Below, in pieces: positions 27,793-37,959 of a DNA stretch of 64,000 nucleotides (position 1 is the first letter of the stretch; every line of letters begins with the position of its first letter). The stretch is taken from positions 992,001-1,056,000 of the forward strand of contig NZ_CP126256.1 of the NCBI RefSeq assembly GCF_003234265.2, written 5' to 3'. Source of the stretch: Curtobacterium sp. MCSS17_015. Its GTDB lineage: Bacteria > Actinomycetota > Actinomycetes > Actinomycetales > Microbacteriaceae. A program made the position numbers and the translations under genes. A model generated the notes under the pieces. The model had not been told where the DNA came from, ran no database searches, and saw only the letters and a list, made by a program, of their open reading frames with translations.

Positions 27793-29442
27793 TCAGCGGG
27801 CGAGCCACGCCGTCCCGAACCACGGCGTGGAGACCGACGTGGTCGAGATGCCGTGCACGGCCGAGCGGTACAGGAAGTGGTTCTGCTGGTCGTAGAGCGG
27901 CAGGACCGTCCGGCTCTCGAGGATGGTCTCCTGCGCCTGCTCGACCAGACCGGCGCGCTCGGAGGAGTCCGACGTCTGCGCGGCCCTCTGGAGCAGCTGG
28001 TCGAGGGCCGGGTCGTCGAGCTGGGCGAGGTTCGCGAAGTACCCCGACGGGGCCGGCGTGATCGACGCGGAGTCGTAGAGGATCCGGAGGACGTCCGGGC
28101 CGACCTTCGTGTACGGGGCGCTCACGACGTCGTACCGGTTCGCCGCCAGTGCCGCGTACCAGCTGGACAGGTCGAGTTCCTGCAGCTCGACCCGGATGCC
28201 GACCTCGGCCTCGGAGGCCTGGATCTGCTGGAACAGGCTGCGCTCGGCGGGCACCGACTGGTTCGTCGAGACCGGGAAGGTCACGGTGAGGGGCGTGCCG
28301 TCCTTCTCGCGCACGCCGTCGCTGTTCGTCTTCCAGCCGGCCTCGTCGAGCAGGCGCTTCGCCTCGGACGGGTCGTAGGCGAAGAGCGACTCGTCCGAGT
28401 ACGACGTCGGCTCGACGCTCGACAGCACCGAGTACGAGCGCTTCGCGGTGCCGAGGAACAGCGATTGTAGGCCGGGGTCGATCTCGGCGGCGGCGATGAA
28501 CGCCTTGCGGACGGCCTCGTCGCGGAACACACCGTGACCGGAGTTGAGCTCCAGCCGGTTCGAGGCGCCGGGGCGGGGAGCGTCGAGGTCGCGGATGGCG
28601 GCCTTCGACGACGCGGCCTTGAGCTGGTCGGGCTGGGCGTTGTCGATCACGTCGACCTGGCCGGACTGCAACGCCGCGTAGCGGGAGGTCGAGTCCGGCA
28701 GGAACCGCCACGTCAGGCCGTCGAGCCGGGGCTTCGTGGTGGAGCCGCCGAGCGGGGTGTAGTCCGCGTTCTTCGTCAGCGTCACGCGGTCGCCGTGCTT
28801 CCAGTCGGACACCGCGAACGGACCGGTGCCGACCGGGGACTCGCAGTTCGTCGCCTGGTCGCGCTCGAGGGCCTTCGGTGACTCCATGCCGACCCAGGGC
28901 TGCGAGAAGGACTCGAGGAGCGCTGCGTCGGGCCGGCTCAGCGTGAGCGTCACCGTGCGGTCGTCGGTGGCCGTGGCCTCCTCGATCGACTGCAGGGCGA
29001 GGTACCCGGTGCTCGAGGCCGTCGCCGGGTCCTGCACGTGCTCGATGTTCGCGACCACGGCCTCGGCGTCGAAGGGCGTGCCGTCCGTGAAGGTGACGTC
29101 GTCACGCAGCGTGAAGGTGAGGGTCGTGCCGTCGTCGCTCGTCGTCCACTCCTGGGCGAGCTCGGGCGTCGGCTCGCCGTCGTCGTCGAGGCCGACGAGC
29201 TCCTCGATGTACTGCGTCGCCAGCAGCGCCTGCGGGTAGTTGCCGCCGACGTGCGGGTCGAGGCAGGTCGGCTCGGCGTCACCGGAGGCGTACGTCAGCG
29301 TGCCGCCGCGGACCGGCGTGCTGCTGTCGCTGGGAGCGCCGCCGGAGCACGCGGCGACGGCCAGGAGGATCGTGGCCGCGCCGGCGACGCCGGTCACGAT
29401 GCGCCGCAGCGCCGGGCTTTTCTGTACTGGGTCCAAGATCAT
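27793..29442 (-). CDS. Solute-binding lipoprotein of oligopeptide-type ABC transporter
   Basis: 549 aa. The lipoprotein signal has hydrophobic GVAGAATILLAVAAC with the lipobox Cys followed by SGG. SBP_bac_5 features include GGTLTYASGDAEPTCLDPHV, NYPQALLATQYIEELVGL and the C-terminal LYDQQNHFLYRSAVHGI. It delivers peptides or similar solutes to the permeases encoded downstream. A TAGACT at 29457-29452 on the minus strand may be the -10, making the message nearly leaderless. It diverges from a TetR gene. Confidence 0.92.
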   Translation of the reverse strand: MILDPVQKSPALRRIVTGVAGAATILLAVAACSGGAPSDSSTPVRGGTLTYASGDAEPTCLDPHVGGNYPQALLATQYIEELVGLDDDGEPTPELAQEWTTSDDGTTLTFTLRDDVTFTDGTPFDAEAVVANIEHVQDPATASSTGYLALQSIEEATATDDRTVTLTLSRPDAALLESFSQPWVGMESPKALERDQATNCESPVGTGPFAVSDWKHGDRVTLTKNADYTPLGGSTTKPRLDGLTWRFLPDSTSRYAALQSGQVDVIDNAQPDQLKAASSKAAIRDLDAPRPGASNRLELNSGHGVFRDEAVRKAFIAAAEIDPGLQSLFLGTAKRSYSVLSSVEPTSYSDESLFAYDPSEAKRLLDEAGWKTNSDGVREKDGTPLTVTFPVSTNQSVPAERSLFQQIQASEAEVGIRVELQELDLSSWYAALAANRYDVVSAPYTKVGPDVLRILYDSASITPAPSGYFANLAQLDDPALDQLLQRAAQTSDSSERAGLVEQAQETILESRTVLPLYDQQNHFLYRSAVHGISTTSVSTPWFGTAWLAR

Positions 29443-29473
29443 GGCTGGTCGAGTCTAGCGCTTTACTGGGCGC

Positions 29474-30073
29474 ATGGACGAACCGATCCGCCGCGGGGGC
29501 CGCCCCCGCCGCTCGAGCGCCGAGGTGCTCGCGGACGCGGCCGCCGAACTCTTCCTCGAGCAGGGCTACGCGCGCACGACGGTCGACCAGATCGCCGCCC
29601 GGGCCGGGGTCAGCCGGGCCACGTTCTTCAACTACTTCACCGCGAAGTCCGACGTCATGTGGCTCGACCTCGACGCCGCCGTCACGGACCTGCCGCAGCA
29701 CCTGGCCTCCTCCACCGAGCCGAGCGCCGTCCGCGCCGTCGAGGACGCCCTGCTCGCCGCTGCCCGCGCACACGACCCCGAGCGCGTCCCGTGGGCGATC
29801 GCGCAGGCCGAGGTGATGGACGTCGGCGCCGAACTCGTGGCGAGCGTGGCCACACGGGTGACGGCCCAGCACCAGGCCGTGGCGTCCTTCGTCGCCGGGC
29901 GGACGGGCGAGCACCCCGGGTCCCTCTGGCCGCAGACCGTGGCGGGGTCGATGCTCGGCGCGGCGGCTGCGGCGTTCGGCGTGTGGGTGACCGACGGGGT
30001 CGCACGGCGGCCGCTCGTCGAGTACGTCGGGGCGGCGCTGACGCCGGTGGCGGCGGGGCTCGACGCACGCTGA
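29474..30073 (+). CDS. TetR-family transcriptional regulator
   Basis: 199 aa. The HTH is in VLADAAAELFLEQGYARTTV and DQIAARAGVSRATFFNYF, a strong TetR match. The C-terminal ligand domain is unassigned. It is divergent from the ABC operon and only 31 bp from its start codon, so it is a likely regulator of that transporter. Direct repeats TACTGGG at 29425-29431 and 29464-29470 flank the gap and may be binding half-sites. Confidence 0.85.
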   Translation: MDEPIRRGGRPRRSSAEVLADAAAELFLEQGYARTTVDQIAARAGVSRATFFNYFTAKSDVMWLDLDAAVTDLPQHLASSTEPSAVRAVEDALLAAARAHDPERVPWAIAQAEVMDVGAELVASVATRVTAQHQAVASFVAGRTGEHPGSLWPQTVAGSMLGAAAAAFGVWVTDGVARRPLVEYVGAALTPVAAGLDAR

Positions 30074-30203
30074 CGCCGCGGTCGTGGGCGTCGGTGTGAC
30101 GCGTCCGGGCGACTCGCGGTCGGACGGCTCCGCGGGGCCGCGCCGCTGGTAGGTTCCCAGGTGCGCCGTCCGAGGGGGACGGGCACCGACACCAGGGGGA
30201 CCC

Positions 30204-30908
30204 TTGTCCGACACACCCGCACAGCAGCCGTCGTCGTCCGGACCGGGCGGACCGGACCCCGAGCGTCCCGAGGGGCAGGAGCGCCCGGCAGGCCAGGGGC
30301 AGGTGCCGCCGCCGCAGTGGACCGGCGGGCGTGACGCGCAGACCGGCGCTCCCCAGGGCCCCGCGGCGCAGGCGTCGCCGATGCCCGGGCAGCAGCAGTA
30401 CCCGGCCGGGCCACAGGGTCAGCAGCAGTGGCAGGGCCCTGGTCCCGTGCCGCAGCCCGGCGGCGCTGCCGCCTTCGGTGCCCAGCCCCCGCAGCAGTCC
30501 CGCGGACGCCGGGTCCTGGTGACGGTGGCCGGCATCCTCGCGTTCGTGATCGCCGCCGCGCTGGTCCGGTGGGGCTTCGCGTCCTTCGGCGGTCCGTCCA
30601 AGCAGGAGCTGGTCGACGAGGGCGTCGCGAAGATCTCCGAGCAGACGACGTTCCCGAAGCAGGTCGACTCGATCACCACGTGGACCGGGGTGGAGGCCGA
30701 GGACGAGGCGATCCACTACCGCTACAGCGTGGACGCCGATCCCACGGCGATCTCCGAGCAGTCGATCCGTGACTCCGTGCTGTCGAACCTCTGCTCGACG
30801 ACGGCGACCCGCGACATCCTCGAGGAGGACATCGCGATGCGGTACTCCTACGTGTTCCCGGGCTCCGACCAGACCGTCGACCTGGAGTTCACGAACGACG
30901 ACTGTTGA
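30204..30908 (+). CDS. Pro/Gln-rich membrane-anchored hypothetical protein
   Basis: 234 aa from TTG with AGGGGGA upstream. The first ~95 residues are disordered and rich in Pro, Gln and Gly (QGQVPPPQWTGGRD, PMPGQQQYPAGPQGQQQW). One helix (VLVTVAGILAFVIAAALVRWGF) follows, then an exported ~110-residue domain (EELVDEGVAKISEQTTFP-like, WTGVEAEDEAIHYRYSVD) with two Cys (NLCSTT and the terminal NDDC) that could form a disulfide. No function is assigned. The type-II topology resembles many actinobacterial proteins of unknown role. Confidence 0.65.
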   Translation: MSDTPAQQPSSSGPGGPDPERPEGQERPAGQGQVPPPQWTGGRDAQTGAPQGPAAQASPMPGQQQYPAGPQGQQQWQGPGPVPQPGGAAAFGAQPPQQSRGRRVLVTVAGILAFVIAAALVRWGFASFGGPSKQELVDEGVAKISEQTTFPKQVDSITTWTGVEAEDEAIHYRYSVDADPTAISEQSIRDSVLSNLCSTTATRDILEEDIAMRYSYVFPGSDQTVDLEFTNDDC

Positions 30909-30925
30909 GCGGCGCCGTCGGCCGG

Positions 30926-31993
30926 TCAGGCCCGCAGCGTCCCTGCGCCGCCGGCGGCCACGTCCTCGACCGTCCCGTCCCGCACGACCTCCGGGATCTC
31001 GTCGCTCGTCGGCTGCAGCACCGGTGCGCCCGGCACGGACAGCGTGAGCACCGCCTCCTCGACGTACTGGCTCTCCTCCAGCGACTCCTCGATCCGGCGG
31101 AGTCGCCCGGCCACGTGCTCCTCGGTGTCGTTGCCGACCAGGTCGACCGCGGCGACGAGGTACACGCGCGACGGGCCGACGAACTCGAGGTGCAGGTAGC
31201 TCACGCTCTCGACCTGCTCCCGGGCGAGCAGCTCGACGAGGACCGCGTTCTCGAGCTCGGGTGAGGTGCTCTCGCCGAGCAGGAACCGCCGGTTGCGGTC
31301 GATGAGCACGACCGCGACCACTCCGAGCAACAGCCCGACGGCGATGGACCCGATCGCATCGAACACGGCGAGCCCGGTGACCTGGTGCAGGAAGACCCCG
31401 AGGAACGCGATGACCAGGCCGATGAGGGCGGCCGCGTCCTCGGCGAAGACGGCTCGGAGCGTCGGGTTCGACGACTGCAGCACGTGGCGGAGCACCGGGA
31501 CCCGACGCTTCGTCGCGGCGCCGCGCGCCTGTCGGTACGCCTGCAGGAAGCTCGTGCCCTCGAGCAGGAACGAGACGCCGAGCACGATGTAGTTCAGCGT
31601 GACGTCCTCGGCCGGGCCGGTGTCCCCGAGCTCGCCGATGCCGTGGGTGATGGAGACGATCGCGCCCGCGGTGAAGAGCCCGAACGCGGCGAACATCGAC
31701 CAGATGTACGTCTCGCGGCCGTAGCCGAGCGGGTGCCTCGCATCGCGCTTCCGGGCACCCCGCCGTTCCGCGACGAGCAGGAAGACCTCGTTGCCGGTGT
31801 CCGCCCACGAGTGCGCGGCCTCGGCGACCATCGACGCCGAGCCCGACACGAGGGCGGCGACCGACTTCGCGATCGCGACGAGCAGGTTCGCCCCGAAGGC
31901 GATGAGGACGGTGAGCAGCGACTCGGGCTTCTGCTGCGAGGACGAGGCGTCCGGAGCGGTTCCCGGAGCCTCGGGGGACGACGACGAGGGCAT
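30926..31993 (-). CDS. Cation diffusion facilitator (CDF) metal exporter
   Basis: 355 aa from ATG at 31993 (MPSSSSPEAP). CDF features are helix-2 motif AAHSWADTGNEV with HxxxD, the loop HPLGYGRETYIWSMFAAFGLF, the TM5 segment FAEDAAALIGLVIAF and a C-terminal cytoplasmic domain (VESVSYLHLEFVGPSRVYLV). It is of the SLC30A9-like subgroup, expected to move Zn2+, Mn2+ or related cations against protons. Its promoter region abuts the divergent ileS leader. Confidence 0.88.
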   Translation of the reverse strand: MPSSSSPEAPGTAPDASSSQQKPESLLTVLIAFGANLLVAIAKSVAALVSGSASMVAEAAHSWADTGNEVFLLVAERRGARKRDARHPLGYGRETYIWSMFAAFGLFTAGAIVSITHGIGELGDTGPAEDVTLNYIVLGVSFLLEGTSFLQAYRQARGAATKRRVPVLRHVLQSSNPTLRAVFAEDAAALIGLVIAFLGVFLHQVTGLAVFDAIGSIAVGLLLGVVAVVLIDRNRRFLLGESTSPELENAVLVELLAREQVESVSYLHLEFVGPSRVYLVAAVDLVGNDTEEHVAGRLRRIEESLEESQYVEEAVLTLSVPGAPVLQPTSDEIPEVVRDGTVEDVAAGGAGTLRA

Positions 31994-32024
31994 CGCTCCA
32001 GCATGCTCCCGTCCGGTAGAGTCG

Positions 32025-32243
32025 GACCCACAGGCATCGATCCGGCCATCACCGGGGAGCCTCCCGGAAGAACGCGGCACCCGACGGGGGTCGTCAGTAG
32101 AACCAGGCGGGTTCGGGACCGACACCACCCCGACGCAGAGTGGTCACGAGCAGGCGTTGCGCCGGTCCGTGGCAAGCGAGGTGGTACCGCGGAGCGCAGG
32201 CTCCGTCCTCGTGGTCCAGTTCCACCGACCTCCAGGAGCCTCC
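32025..32243 (+). promoter_or_regulatory. T-box riboswitch of ileS
   Basis: The specifier ATC (Ile) lies at 32048-32050 in the context CCATCACCGGGGAGCC, followed by GGAAGAACG. The highly conserved T-box sequence GAGGTGGTACCGCGG is at 32178-32192, and the stem CGAGG/CCTCG (32177-32211) encloses CGGAGC-GCAG-GCTCCG. It ends at the ileS Shine-Dalgarno AGGAG (32234-32238). No T-run is present, which fits actinobacterial translational T-boxes that unmask the ribosome binding site when uncharged tRNA-Ile binds. The start point, near TAGAGT at 32017-32022 as a -10, is approximate. Confidence 0.88.
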
Positions 32244-32244
32244 C

Positions 32245-35200
32245 GTGCGGTACCCGCTGAACTCCGACTCCGACGGCGTGACCCCGTCCCCGTCCTTCCC
32301 CGCGGTCGAGGACGGCATCCTCGCCTTCTGGAAGGGCGACGACACCTTCCGTGCCTCCGTCGCGCAGCGCGAGGGATCGGACGAGTGGACCTTCTACGAC
32401 GGCCCGCCGTTCGCGAACGGCCTGCCGCACTACGGCCACCTGCTGACCGGCTACGCCAAGGACGTCTTCCCGCGCTACCAGACCATGCGCGGCAAGCAGG
32501 TGCACCGCCGCTTCGGCTGGGACACCCACGGCCTCCCCGCCGAGCTCGAGGCGATGCGCCAGCTCGGCATCACGGAGAAGCACGAGATCGACGCCATGGG
32601 CATCGACGTCTTCAACGCCGCCGCCAAGAGCTCGGTGCTGCAGTACACCGACGAGTGGCAGCAGTACGTCACCCGGCAGGCGCGCTGGGTCGACTTCGAG
32701 GACGACTACAAGACCCTCGACGTCACCTACATGGAGAGCGTCCTCTGGGCGTGGAAGACCCTCTGGGACAAGGGCCTGGCGTACGAGGGCTTCCGTGTCC
32801 TGCCCTACTGCTGGAACGACCAGACCCCGCTGTCGAACCACGAGCTCCGCATGGACGACGACGTCTACAAGACGCGTCAGGACCAGTCCGTCACGGTCGC
32901 GTTCCCGCTGACGGGTGCGCGGGCGGACGAGCTCGGGCTGACCGGCGTCCGCGCCCTCGCCTGGACGACCACCCCGTGGACGCTGCCGACCAACGCCGCG
33001 CTCGCGGTCGGTCCGGCGATCGCGTACGCGGTCCTGCCGGCCGGTCCGGGAGGCGCATCTGACGGTGGCGCCGCCGGTTCCGCCACGTACCTGCTCGCGT
33101 CCGACACGGTCGCCGCGCACGCGAAGGACCTCGGCTACGCCTCGGCCGAGGAGGCCGTCGACGCCGTCACCCGGACGATCGAGGGCCGGGAGCTCGACGG
33201 CGTCACCTACGAGCGCCTGTTCGACTTCCTGTCGGAGACCGAGGGCATGGAGAACGGCTGGAAGGTCCTCGTCGCCGAGTACGTCGAGACGGGCGAGGGC
33301 ACCGGGATCGTGCACCAGGCCCCGGCCTACGGTGCCGACGACCAGGAGGTCTGCGCGGCCGCGGGCATCCCCGTGGTGCTCTCCCTCGATGAGGGCGGCC
33401 TCTTCACGTCGCAGTTCGGCGAGGTCGCCGGGATGCTCTGGTCCGACGCGAACAAGCCGCTGACGAAGGCCGTCCGCGACGCCGGCCGGCTCCTCCGCCA
33501 GGCCTCGTACGAGCACAGCTACCCGCACTGCTGGCGCTGCCGCAAGCCCCTCATCTACAAGGCGGTCTCGTCGTGGTTCGTCCGCGTCACCGAGTTCCGC
33601 GACCGCATGGGCGAGCTGAACCAGGACATCACCTGGGTGCCGGACAACGTGAAGGACGGTCAGTTCGGCAAGTGGGTCGGCAACGCCATCGACTGGTCGG
33701 TCTCCCGCAACCGTTACTTCGGCACGCCGATCCCGGTGTGGGTGTCCGACGACCCCGAGTACCCGCGCCAGGACGTCTACGGCTCGCTCGAGGAGATCGA
33801 GCGCGACTTCGGCCGCCTGCCCCGGAACGCCGAAGGCGAGGTCGACCTGCACCGCCCGTTCATCGACGAGCTGACCCGGCCGAACCCGGACGACCCCACC
33901 GGGCGGTCGACCATGCGCCGGATCACCGACGTGTTCGACGTCTGGTTCGACTCCGGGTCGATGCCCTACGCGCAGGTGCACTACCCGTTCGAGAACCGCG
34001 AGTGGTTCGACACCCACAGCCCGGCGGACTTCATCGTCGAGTACATCGGGCAGACCCGCGGCTGGTTCTACGTCATGCACGCGCTGTCCACCGCCCTGTT
34101 CGACCGTCCGGCCTTCACGAACGTGATCAGCCACGGCATCGTGCTCGGGTCCGACGGGCAGAAGATGTCGAAGAGCCTGCGGAACTACCCGGACGTGTCC
34201 GAGGTGTTCGACCGCGACGGCGCCGACGCCATGCGCTGGTTCCTCATGTCGTCGTCGGTGATCCGCGGCGGCAACCTCGTCGTCACCGAAGAGGGCATCC
34301 GCCAGGGCGTCCGCGAGTTCCTGCTCCCGCTGTGGTCGACGTACTACTTCTTCACGCTCTACTCGAACGCGTCGGGCGGGTCCGGCTACGGTGCCGAGCG
34401 CCGGACGGACTCGACCGACGTGCTCGACCGGTACCTGCTCGCCAAGACCCGCGTGCTCGTCGCCGACGTCACGACGCACCTCGACGCGCTCGACACCCCG
34501 CTGGCCGCGCAGGCGATCCGCGACTTCGCCGACGTGTTGACGAACTGGTACGTCCGCCGCTCGCGGGACAAGTTCTGGGCCGGCGCGGAGACCTCCGCGG
34601 AGGCCCGGGCTGCGTTCGACACGCTGTTCACGGTCCTCGAGACGCTCGCCCGGGTGGCGGCGCCGCTGGCACCGCTCGTCACCGAGGAGGTCTGGAAGGG
34701 CCTGACCGGTGACCGCAGCGTGCACCTGACGGACTGGCCGTCGGCCGACGAGTTCCCCGCTGACGACGCCCTCGTCGCCGCGATGGACCGGGTGCGGGAC
34801 GTCGCGTCGAAGGGTCTCGCGCTCCGCAAGGCGACCGGCAAGCGCGTCCGCCTGCCCCTCGCCACGCTGACCCTCGTCGTGCCGGACACCGCCGCCGTCG
34901 AGCCGTTCTCGGACATCCTCCGCGACGAGCTCAACGTGAAGCGGGTCGTGCTCGAGCAGCAGGCCGAGGAGTCCCTGGCGCAGTACGGCATCGAGCGGAA
35001 GCTCACCGTCAACGCCCGCGCGGCCGGCCCCCGCATCGGCAAGGCCGTGCAGCAGGTGATCCCGGCCGCCAAGAAGGGCGACTGGACCGCGACCGAGACC
35101 GGTGTGACCGTCGGCGGCATCGACCTCGTCGAGGGCGAGTTCACGCTCGACCTCACCGTGGCCGACACGTCGAAGGCCGTGGCGTTCCTCGACGGCGGCG

Positions 35201-35502
35201 GGTTCGTCGTCCTCGACACCGTCACCACGCCGGAGCTCGAGGCCGAGGGCATCGCCCGCGACGTCGTGCGCGCGGTGCAGCAGGCTCGTCGTGACGCCGG
35301 TCTGGACGTCGGCGACCGGATCGTCCTGACGCTCCGCGCCGACGAGACGGCCGCTGCCGCGATCGGCGTGCACGAGACGCTCATCGCGAACGAGACCCTC
35401 GCCGGCGGAGTGCAGGTCGTGCCGACGGTGTTCGGTCAGGACGAGGACACCGTCGCGGTCGGCGACGGAGCGAAGGTGACCGTGGAGGTCCAGCGCGCAT
35501 GA
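32245..35502 (+). CDS. ileS: Isoleucine--tRNA ligase, IleRS2 (eukaryotic-like) type
   Basis: 1085 aa from GTG at 32245. Class I synthetase: the HIGH-equivalent is HYGH in [15 protein letters not shown], and KMSKS is in [18 protein letters not shown]1 editing domain ([18 protein letters not shown]) and a Cys pair (HCWRCRKPL) are present. The ~1085-residue length and HYGH motif match IleRS2, which is typically less sensitive to mupirocin. It charges tRNA-Ile and is controlled by the upstream T-box. Its stop overlaps the folC start (ATGA). Confidence 0.95.
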   Translation: MRYPLNSDSDGVTPSPSFPAVEDGILAFWKGDDTFRASVAQREGSDEWTFYDGPPFANGLPHYGHLLTGYAKDVFPRYQTMRGKQVHRRFGWDTHGLPAELEAMRQLGITEKHEIDAMGIDVFNAAAKSSVLQYTDEWQQYVTRQARWVDFEDDYKTLDVTYMESVLWAWKTLWDKGLAYEGFRVLPYCWNDQTPLSNHELRMDDDVYKTRQDQSVTVAFPLTGARADELGLTGVRALAWTTTPWTLPTNAALAVGPAIAYAVLPAGPGGASDGGAAGSATYLLASDTVAAHAKDLGYASAEEAVDAVTRTIEGRELDGVTYERLFDFLSETEGMENGWKVLVAEYVETGEGTGIVHQAPAYGADDQEVCAAAGIPVVLSLDEGGLFTSQFGEVAGMLWSDANKPLTKAVRDAGRLLRQASYEHSYPHCWRCRKPLIYKAVSSWFVRVTEFRDRMGELNQDITWVPDNVKDGQFGKWVGNAIDWSVSRNRYFGTPIPVWVSDDPEYPRQDVYGSLEEIERDFGRLPRNAEGEVDLHRPFIDELTRPNPDDPTGRSTMRRITDVFDVWFDSGSMPYAQVHYPFENREWFDTHSPADFIVEYIGQTRGWFYVMHALSTALFDRPAFTNVISHGIVLGSDGQKMSKSLRNYPDVSEVFDRDGADAMRWFLMSSSVIRGGNLVVTEEGIRQGVREFLLPLWSTYYFFTLYSNASGGSGYGAERRTDSTDVLDRYLLAKTRVLVADVTTHLDALDTPLAAQAIRDFADVLTNWYVRRSRDKFWAGAETSAEARAAFDTLFTVLETLARVAAPLAPLVTEEVWKGLTGDRSVHLTDWPSADEFPADDALVAAMDRVRDVASKGLALRKATGKRVRLPLATLTLVVPDTAAVEPFSDILRDELNVKRVVLEQQAEESLAQYGIERKLTVNARAAGPRIGKAVQQVIPAAKKGDWTATETGVTVGGIDLVEGEFTLDLTVADTSKAVAFLDGGGFVVLDTVTTPELEAEGIARDVVRAVQQARRDAGLDVGDRIVLTLRADETAAAAIGVHETLIANETLAGGVQVVPTVFGQDEDTVAVGDGAKVTVEVQRA

Positions 35503-37016
35503 CTGACAGCAACGAGTACGAGGTCCCGGCGGAGGACGCGGACGGGATCGAGATCCCCGTCGGTCCGGCGGGCGACACCGCTCCCGGCGAGGAACTGCCG
35601 TACGGCGGCGACGACGACGAGGTCCGCCGTGTCGAGGCAGCGCTCATCGCCAGGATCGGGGAGCAGGCTCCCGAACGGCGCCTGACCGCCACCCGACGTG
35701 CCGTCGAGCTCCTCGGCGACCCGCACCTGGCGTACCCGGTCATCCACATCACCGGGACGAACGGCAAGACGTCGACCGCTCGGATGACCGAGAGCATCGT
35801 CCGCGCCCACGGGCTCCGGACCGGTCTCATGACGAGCCCGCACCTGGTGTCGATCCGGGAGCGCATCGTCATCGACGGCGAGCCCATCGCCGCCGACCGG
35901 TTCGTCGAGAACTGGGACGACATCACCCCCATCCTCGAGATGACCGACGCCGAGCTCACCGCGAAGGGCGAGCAGCCGCTGACGTTCTTCGAGGCGCTGA
36001 CCGTGCTGGCGCTCGCGTGCTTCGCCGAGGCGCCCGTCGACGTCGCCGTGATCGAGGTCGGCATGGGCGGCGAGTGGGACTCCACCAACGTCGTGCAGAG
36101 CCAGGTGCAGGTCTTCACCCCGATCGCCATCGACCACGCGAAGCAGCTCGGCAGCACCGTCGCCGAGATCGCCCGCACGAAGTCCGGCATCGTGAAGCCG
36201 TCCTCGTCGGTGGTCACGAGCGCGCAGACCGCAGAGGCCCTCGCGGAGCTCGAGCGCGCGGCCGAACTCACCGAGTCGACCCTCGCGGTCGAGGGCACCG
36301 TGGGCCCCTCCGAGCCGGTACCTGACCGTCGGGGAGCGGCAGGCAGGCCGAGCTCGCAGGGATTCCGGGTCACGAGCGACACCCCGGCCGTCGGCGGGCA
36401 GCTCGTCAGCGTGCAGGGCATCGCCGGCACGTACGACGACCTGTTCGTGCCGCTGTTCGGTGCGCACCAGGCGCACAACGCGGCGGTCGCGATCGCTGCG
36501 GTCGAGTCGTTCCTCGGGCGGGGGAGTCAGGCGCTCGACGAGGACGTCCTCAGCGAGGGGCTGGCCAACGCCACGAGCCCCGGGCGCCTCCAGCCGATCG
36601 CGACCGGACCGACCGTCGTGGTCGACGCCGCGCACAACCCGCACGGGGCGAAGGCACTCGCCGATGCGCTCCCGGTGGCGTTCCCGTCCGGGCACGTCGT
36701 CGGCGTCGTCGGGATCCTCCGCGACAAGGACGCCCGCGGGTTCGTCCGGGCGCTGAAGGACACCGTCGCGACCTTCGTCGTCACGCAGCCGCCGGGGGAG
36801 CGCGCCCTGGACGCGGACGAGTTCGCCCGGGTCGTCGTCGACGAGGTCGGCAACGACCGCGTCGTCGTCGAGCCCTCGCTCGCCGGTGCCCTGCAGGAGG
36901 CTCGCGACCTGGCCGAGGACGCCGACGCCGAGGACGCGATGGTCCTGGTCGCCGGCTCGATCGTCATGGTCGGTGCGGTCATGGACCTGGTCCACCGGGA
37001 AGGCGGGACGAAGTGA
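35499..37016 (+). CDS. folC: Dihydrofolate synthase/folylpolyglutamate synthase
   Basis: 505 aa, start overlapping ileS. An acidic N-terminal extension of ~45 residues ([24 protein letters not shown]) precedes the Mur-ligase-like core. The P-loop [23 protein letters not shown] (substrate loop), [14 protein letters not shown] and the C-terminal [13 protein letters not shown] are diagnostic of FolC. It adds glutamate to dihydropteroate and folates. It belongs to the ileS-folC-DUF4233-ndk cluster and overlaps the next gene (GTGA). Confidence 0.95.
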   Translation: MTDSNEYEVPAEDADGIEIPVGPAGDTAPGEELPYGGDDDEVRRVEAALIARIGEQAPERRLTATRRAVELLGDPHLAYPVIHITGTNGKTSTARMTESIVRAHGLRTGLMTSPHLVSIRERIVIDGEPIAADRFVENWDDITPILEMTDAELTAKGEQPLTFFEALTVLALACFAEAPVDVAVIEVGMGGEWDSTNVVQSQVQVFTPIAIDHAKQLGSTVAEIARTKSGIVKPSSSVVTSAQTAEALAELERAAELTESTLAVEGTVGPSEPVPDRRGAAGRPSSQGFRVTSDTPAVGGQLVSVQGIAGTYDDLFVPLFGAHQAHNAAVAIAAVESFLGRGSQALDEDVLSEGLANATSPGRLQPIATGPTVVVDAAHNPHGAKALADALPVAFPSGHVVGVVGILRDKDARGFVRALKDTVATFVVTQPPGERALDADEFARVVVDEVGNDRVVVEPSLAGALQEARDLAEDADAEDAMVLVAGSIVMVGAVMDLVHREGGTK

Positions 37017-37420
37017 CGGACGCCGGCGGGGCCTCCCGGCCACCCCGCACCCGCCGACCGCGTCGCGACCGCGGAGCCCGCGAGAGCCTGCTGTCGATCA
37101 CGCTCGTGCTCGAGGCGATCATGTTCTTCTTCCCGATGCTCGTCGTCTACGGCAAGCACACCCTGCCGGCCGCACTCGCGTTCGGCGGGGGACTCGCGGC
37201 GATCGTCGTGCTCGCCCTCGCGTCCCGGATGACGGGTTCCCCGGCCGGTGTATGGTTCGGGTGGCTGCTGCAGGCGGCCATCCTCGCCACCGGGTTCATC
37301 GAGCCCTTCATGGTCGTGGTGGGCCTGGTGTTCCTGGCGTTGTGGGTCTTCTGCTTCGTCAAGGGCGGTCAGCTCGACCGGCAGAACGCCGCCCGTCGCG
37401 CCGCACTCGGCGAGGACTGA
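37013..37420 (+). CDS. DUF4233 membrane protein
   Basis: 135 aa from GTG overlapping the folC stop. A basic N-terminus (RPPRTRRPRRDRGARESLL) is followed by four hydrophobic helices: LVLEAIMFFFPMLVVYG, ALAFGGGLAAIVVLALA, WFGWLLQAAILATGF and FMVVVGLVFLALWVFCFVKG. This is the DUF4233 pattern, found between folC and ndk in many actinobacteria. Function is unknown. Confidence 0.85.
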   Translation: MTDAGGASRPPRTRRPRRDRGARESLLSITLVLEAIMFFFPMLVVYGKHTLPAALAFGGGLAAIVVLALASRMTGSPAGVWFGWLLQAAILATGFIEPFMVVVGLVFLALWVFCFVKGGQLDRQNAARRAALGED

Positions 37421-37453
37421 TCCATCCCACCTCGAACCGCAGGGAGTCCCGCT

Positions 37454-37873
37454 GTGTCCGAACTCGAAGAGACCCTCGTCCTCGTCAAGCCCGACGGCGT
37501 CGCCCGCCAGCTCACCGGTGAGATCCTCCGCCGGATCGAGGCGAAGGGCTACGAGATCGTCGACCTGAAGATGCTGACCGCGCCGCGCGAGCTGCTCGAC
37601 AGCCACTACGAGGAGCACCAGGGCAAGCCGTTCTTCGAGCCGCTCGTCGAGTTCATGCAGTCCGGACCGGTCGTCGCCGTCCGCGTCGCGGGCAACGGCG
37701 TCATCGCCGGGTTCCGCTCGCTGGCCGGCACCACCGACCCGACCTCGGCCGCGCCTGGCACCATCCGTGGTGACCTCGGTCGCGACTGGGGCCTCAAGGT
37801 CCAGCAGAACCTCGTGCACGGCTCCGACTCGGCCGAGTCCGCCGCCCGTGAGCTCGGTCTCTGGTTCGCCTGA
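37454..37873 (+). CDS. ndk: Nucleoside-diphosphate kinase
   Basis: 139 aa from GTG preceded by AGGGAG. The catalytic phospho-His is H122 in QNLVHGSDS. The N-terminal TLVLVKPDGVARQL and the FFEPLVEFMQSGPVVAVRV segment are characteristic. It transfers the gamma phosphate from ATP to NDPs. It is the last gene of the ileS cluster and is closed by a strong terminator. Confidence 0.97.
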   Translation: MSELEETLVLVKPDGVARQLTGEILRRIEAKGYEIVDLKMLTAPRELLDSHYEEHQGKPFFEPLVEFMQSGPVVAVRVAGNGVIAGFRSLAGTTDPTSAAPGTIRGDLGRDWGLKVQQNLVHGSDSAESAARELGLWFA

Positions 37874-37909
37874 CGCGACCTGATCGGACCAGTTCCGCTC
37901 GGTACGGCA

Positions 37910-37941
37910 ACGGCCCCGCACTCCTCGGAGTGCGGGGCCGT
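37910..37941 (+). terminator. Terminator downstream of ndk (bidirectional)
   Basis: A 15-bp perfect stem (37910-37924 with 37927-37941) contains CGGCCCCGCACTCC, followed by CGTCGTCG. It lies between ndk and the convergent DsbA-like gene. Confidence 0.83.
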
Positions 37942-37959
37942 CGTCGTGCGGTGCGGGTG

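Noticed and set aside
29443..29473. Defined promoters in the divergent gap between the binding-protein and TetR genes
   Set aside because: A TAGACT on the minus strand has no matching -35, and the plus-strand candidates are poor; only the repeats are noted.
31594..35373. A 1259-codon open frame on the minus strand opposite ileS and the CDF gene
   Set aside because: It is antisense to the well-conserved IleRS motifs, its composition is Arg/Val/Gly-rich with no domain pattern, and high GC leaves long frames on the opposite strand.
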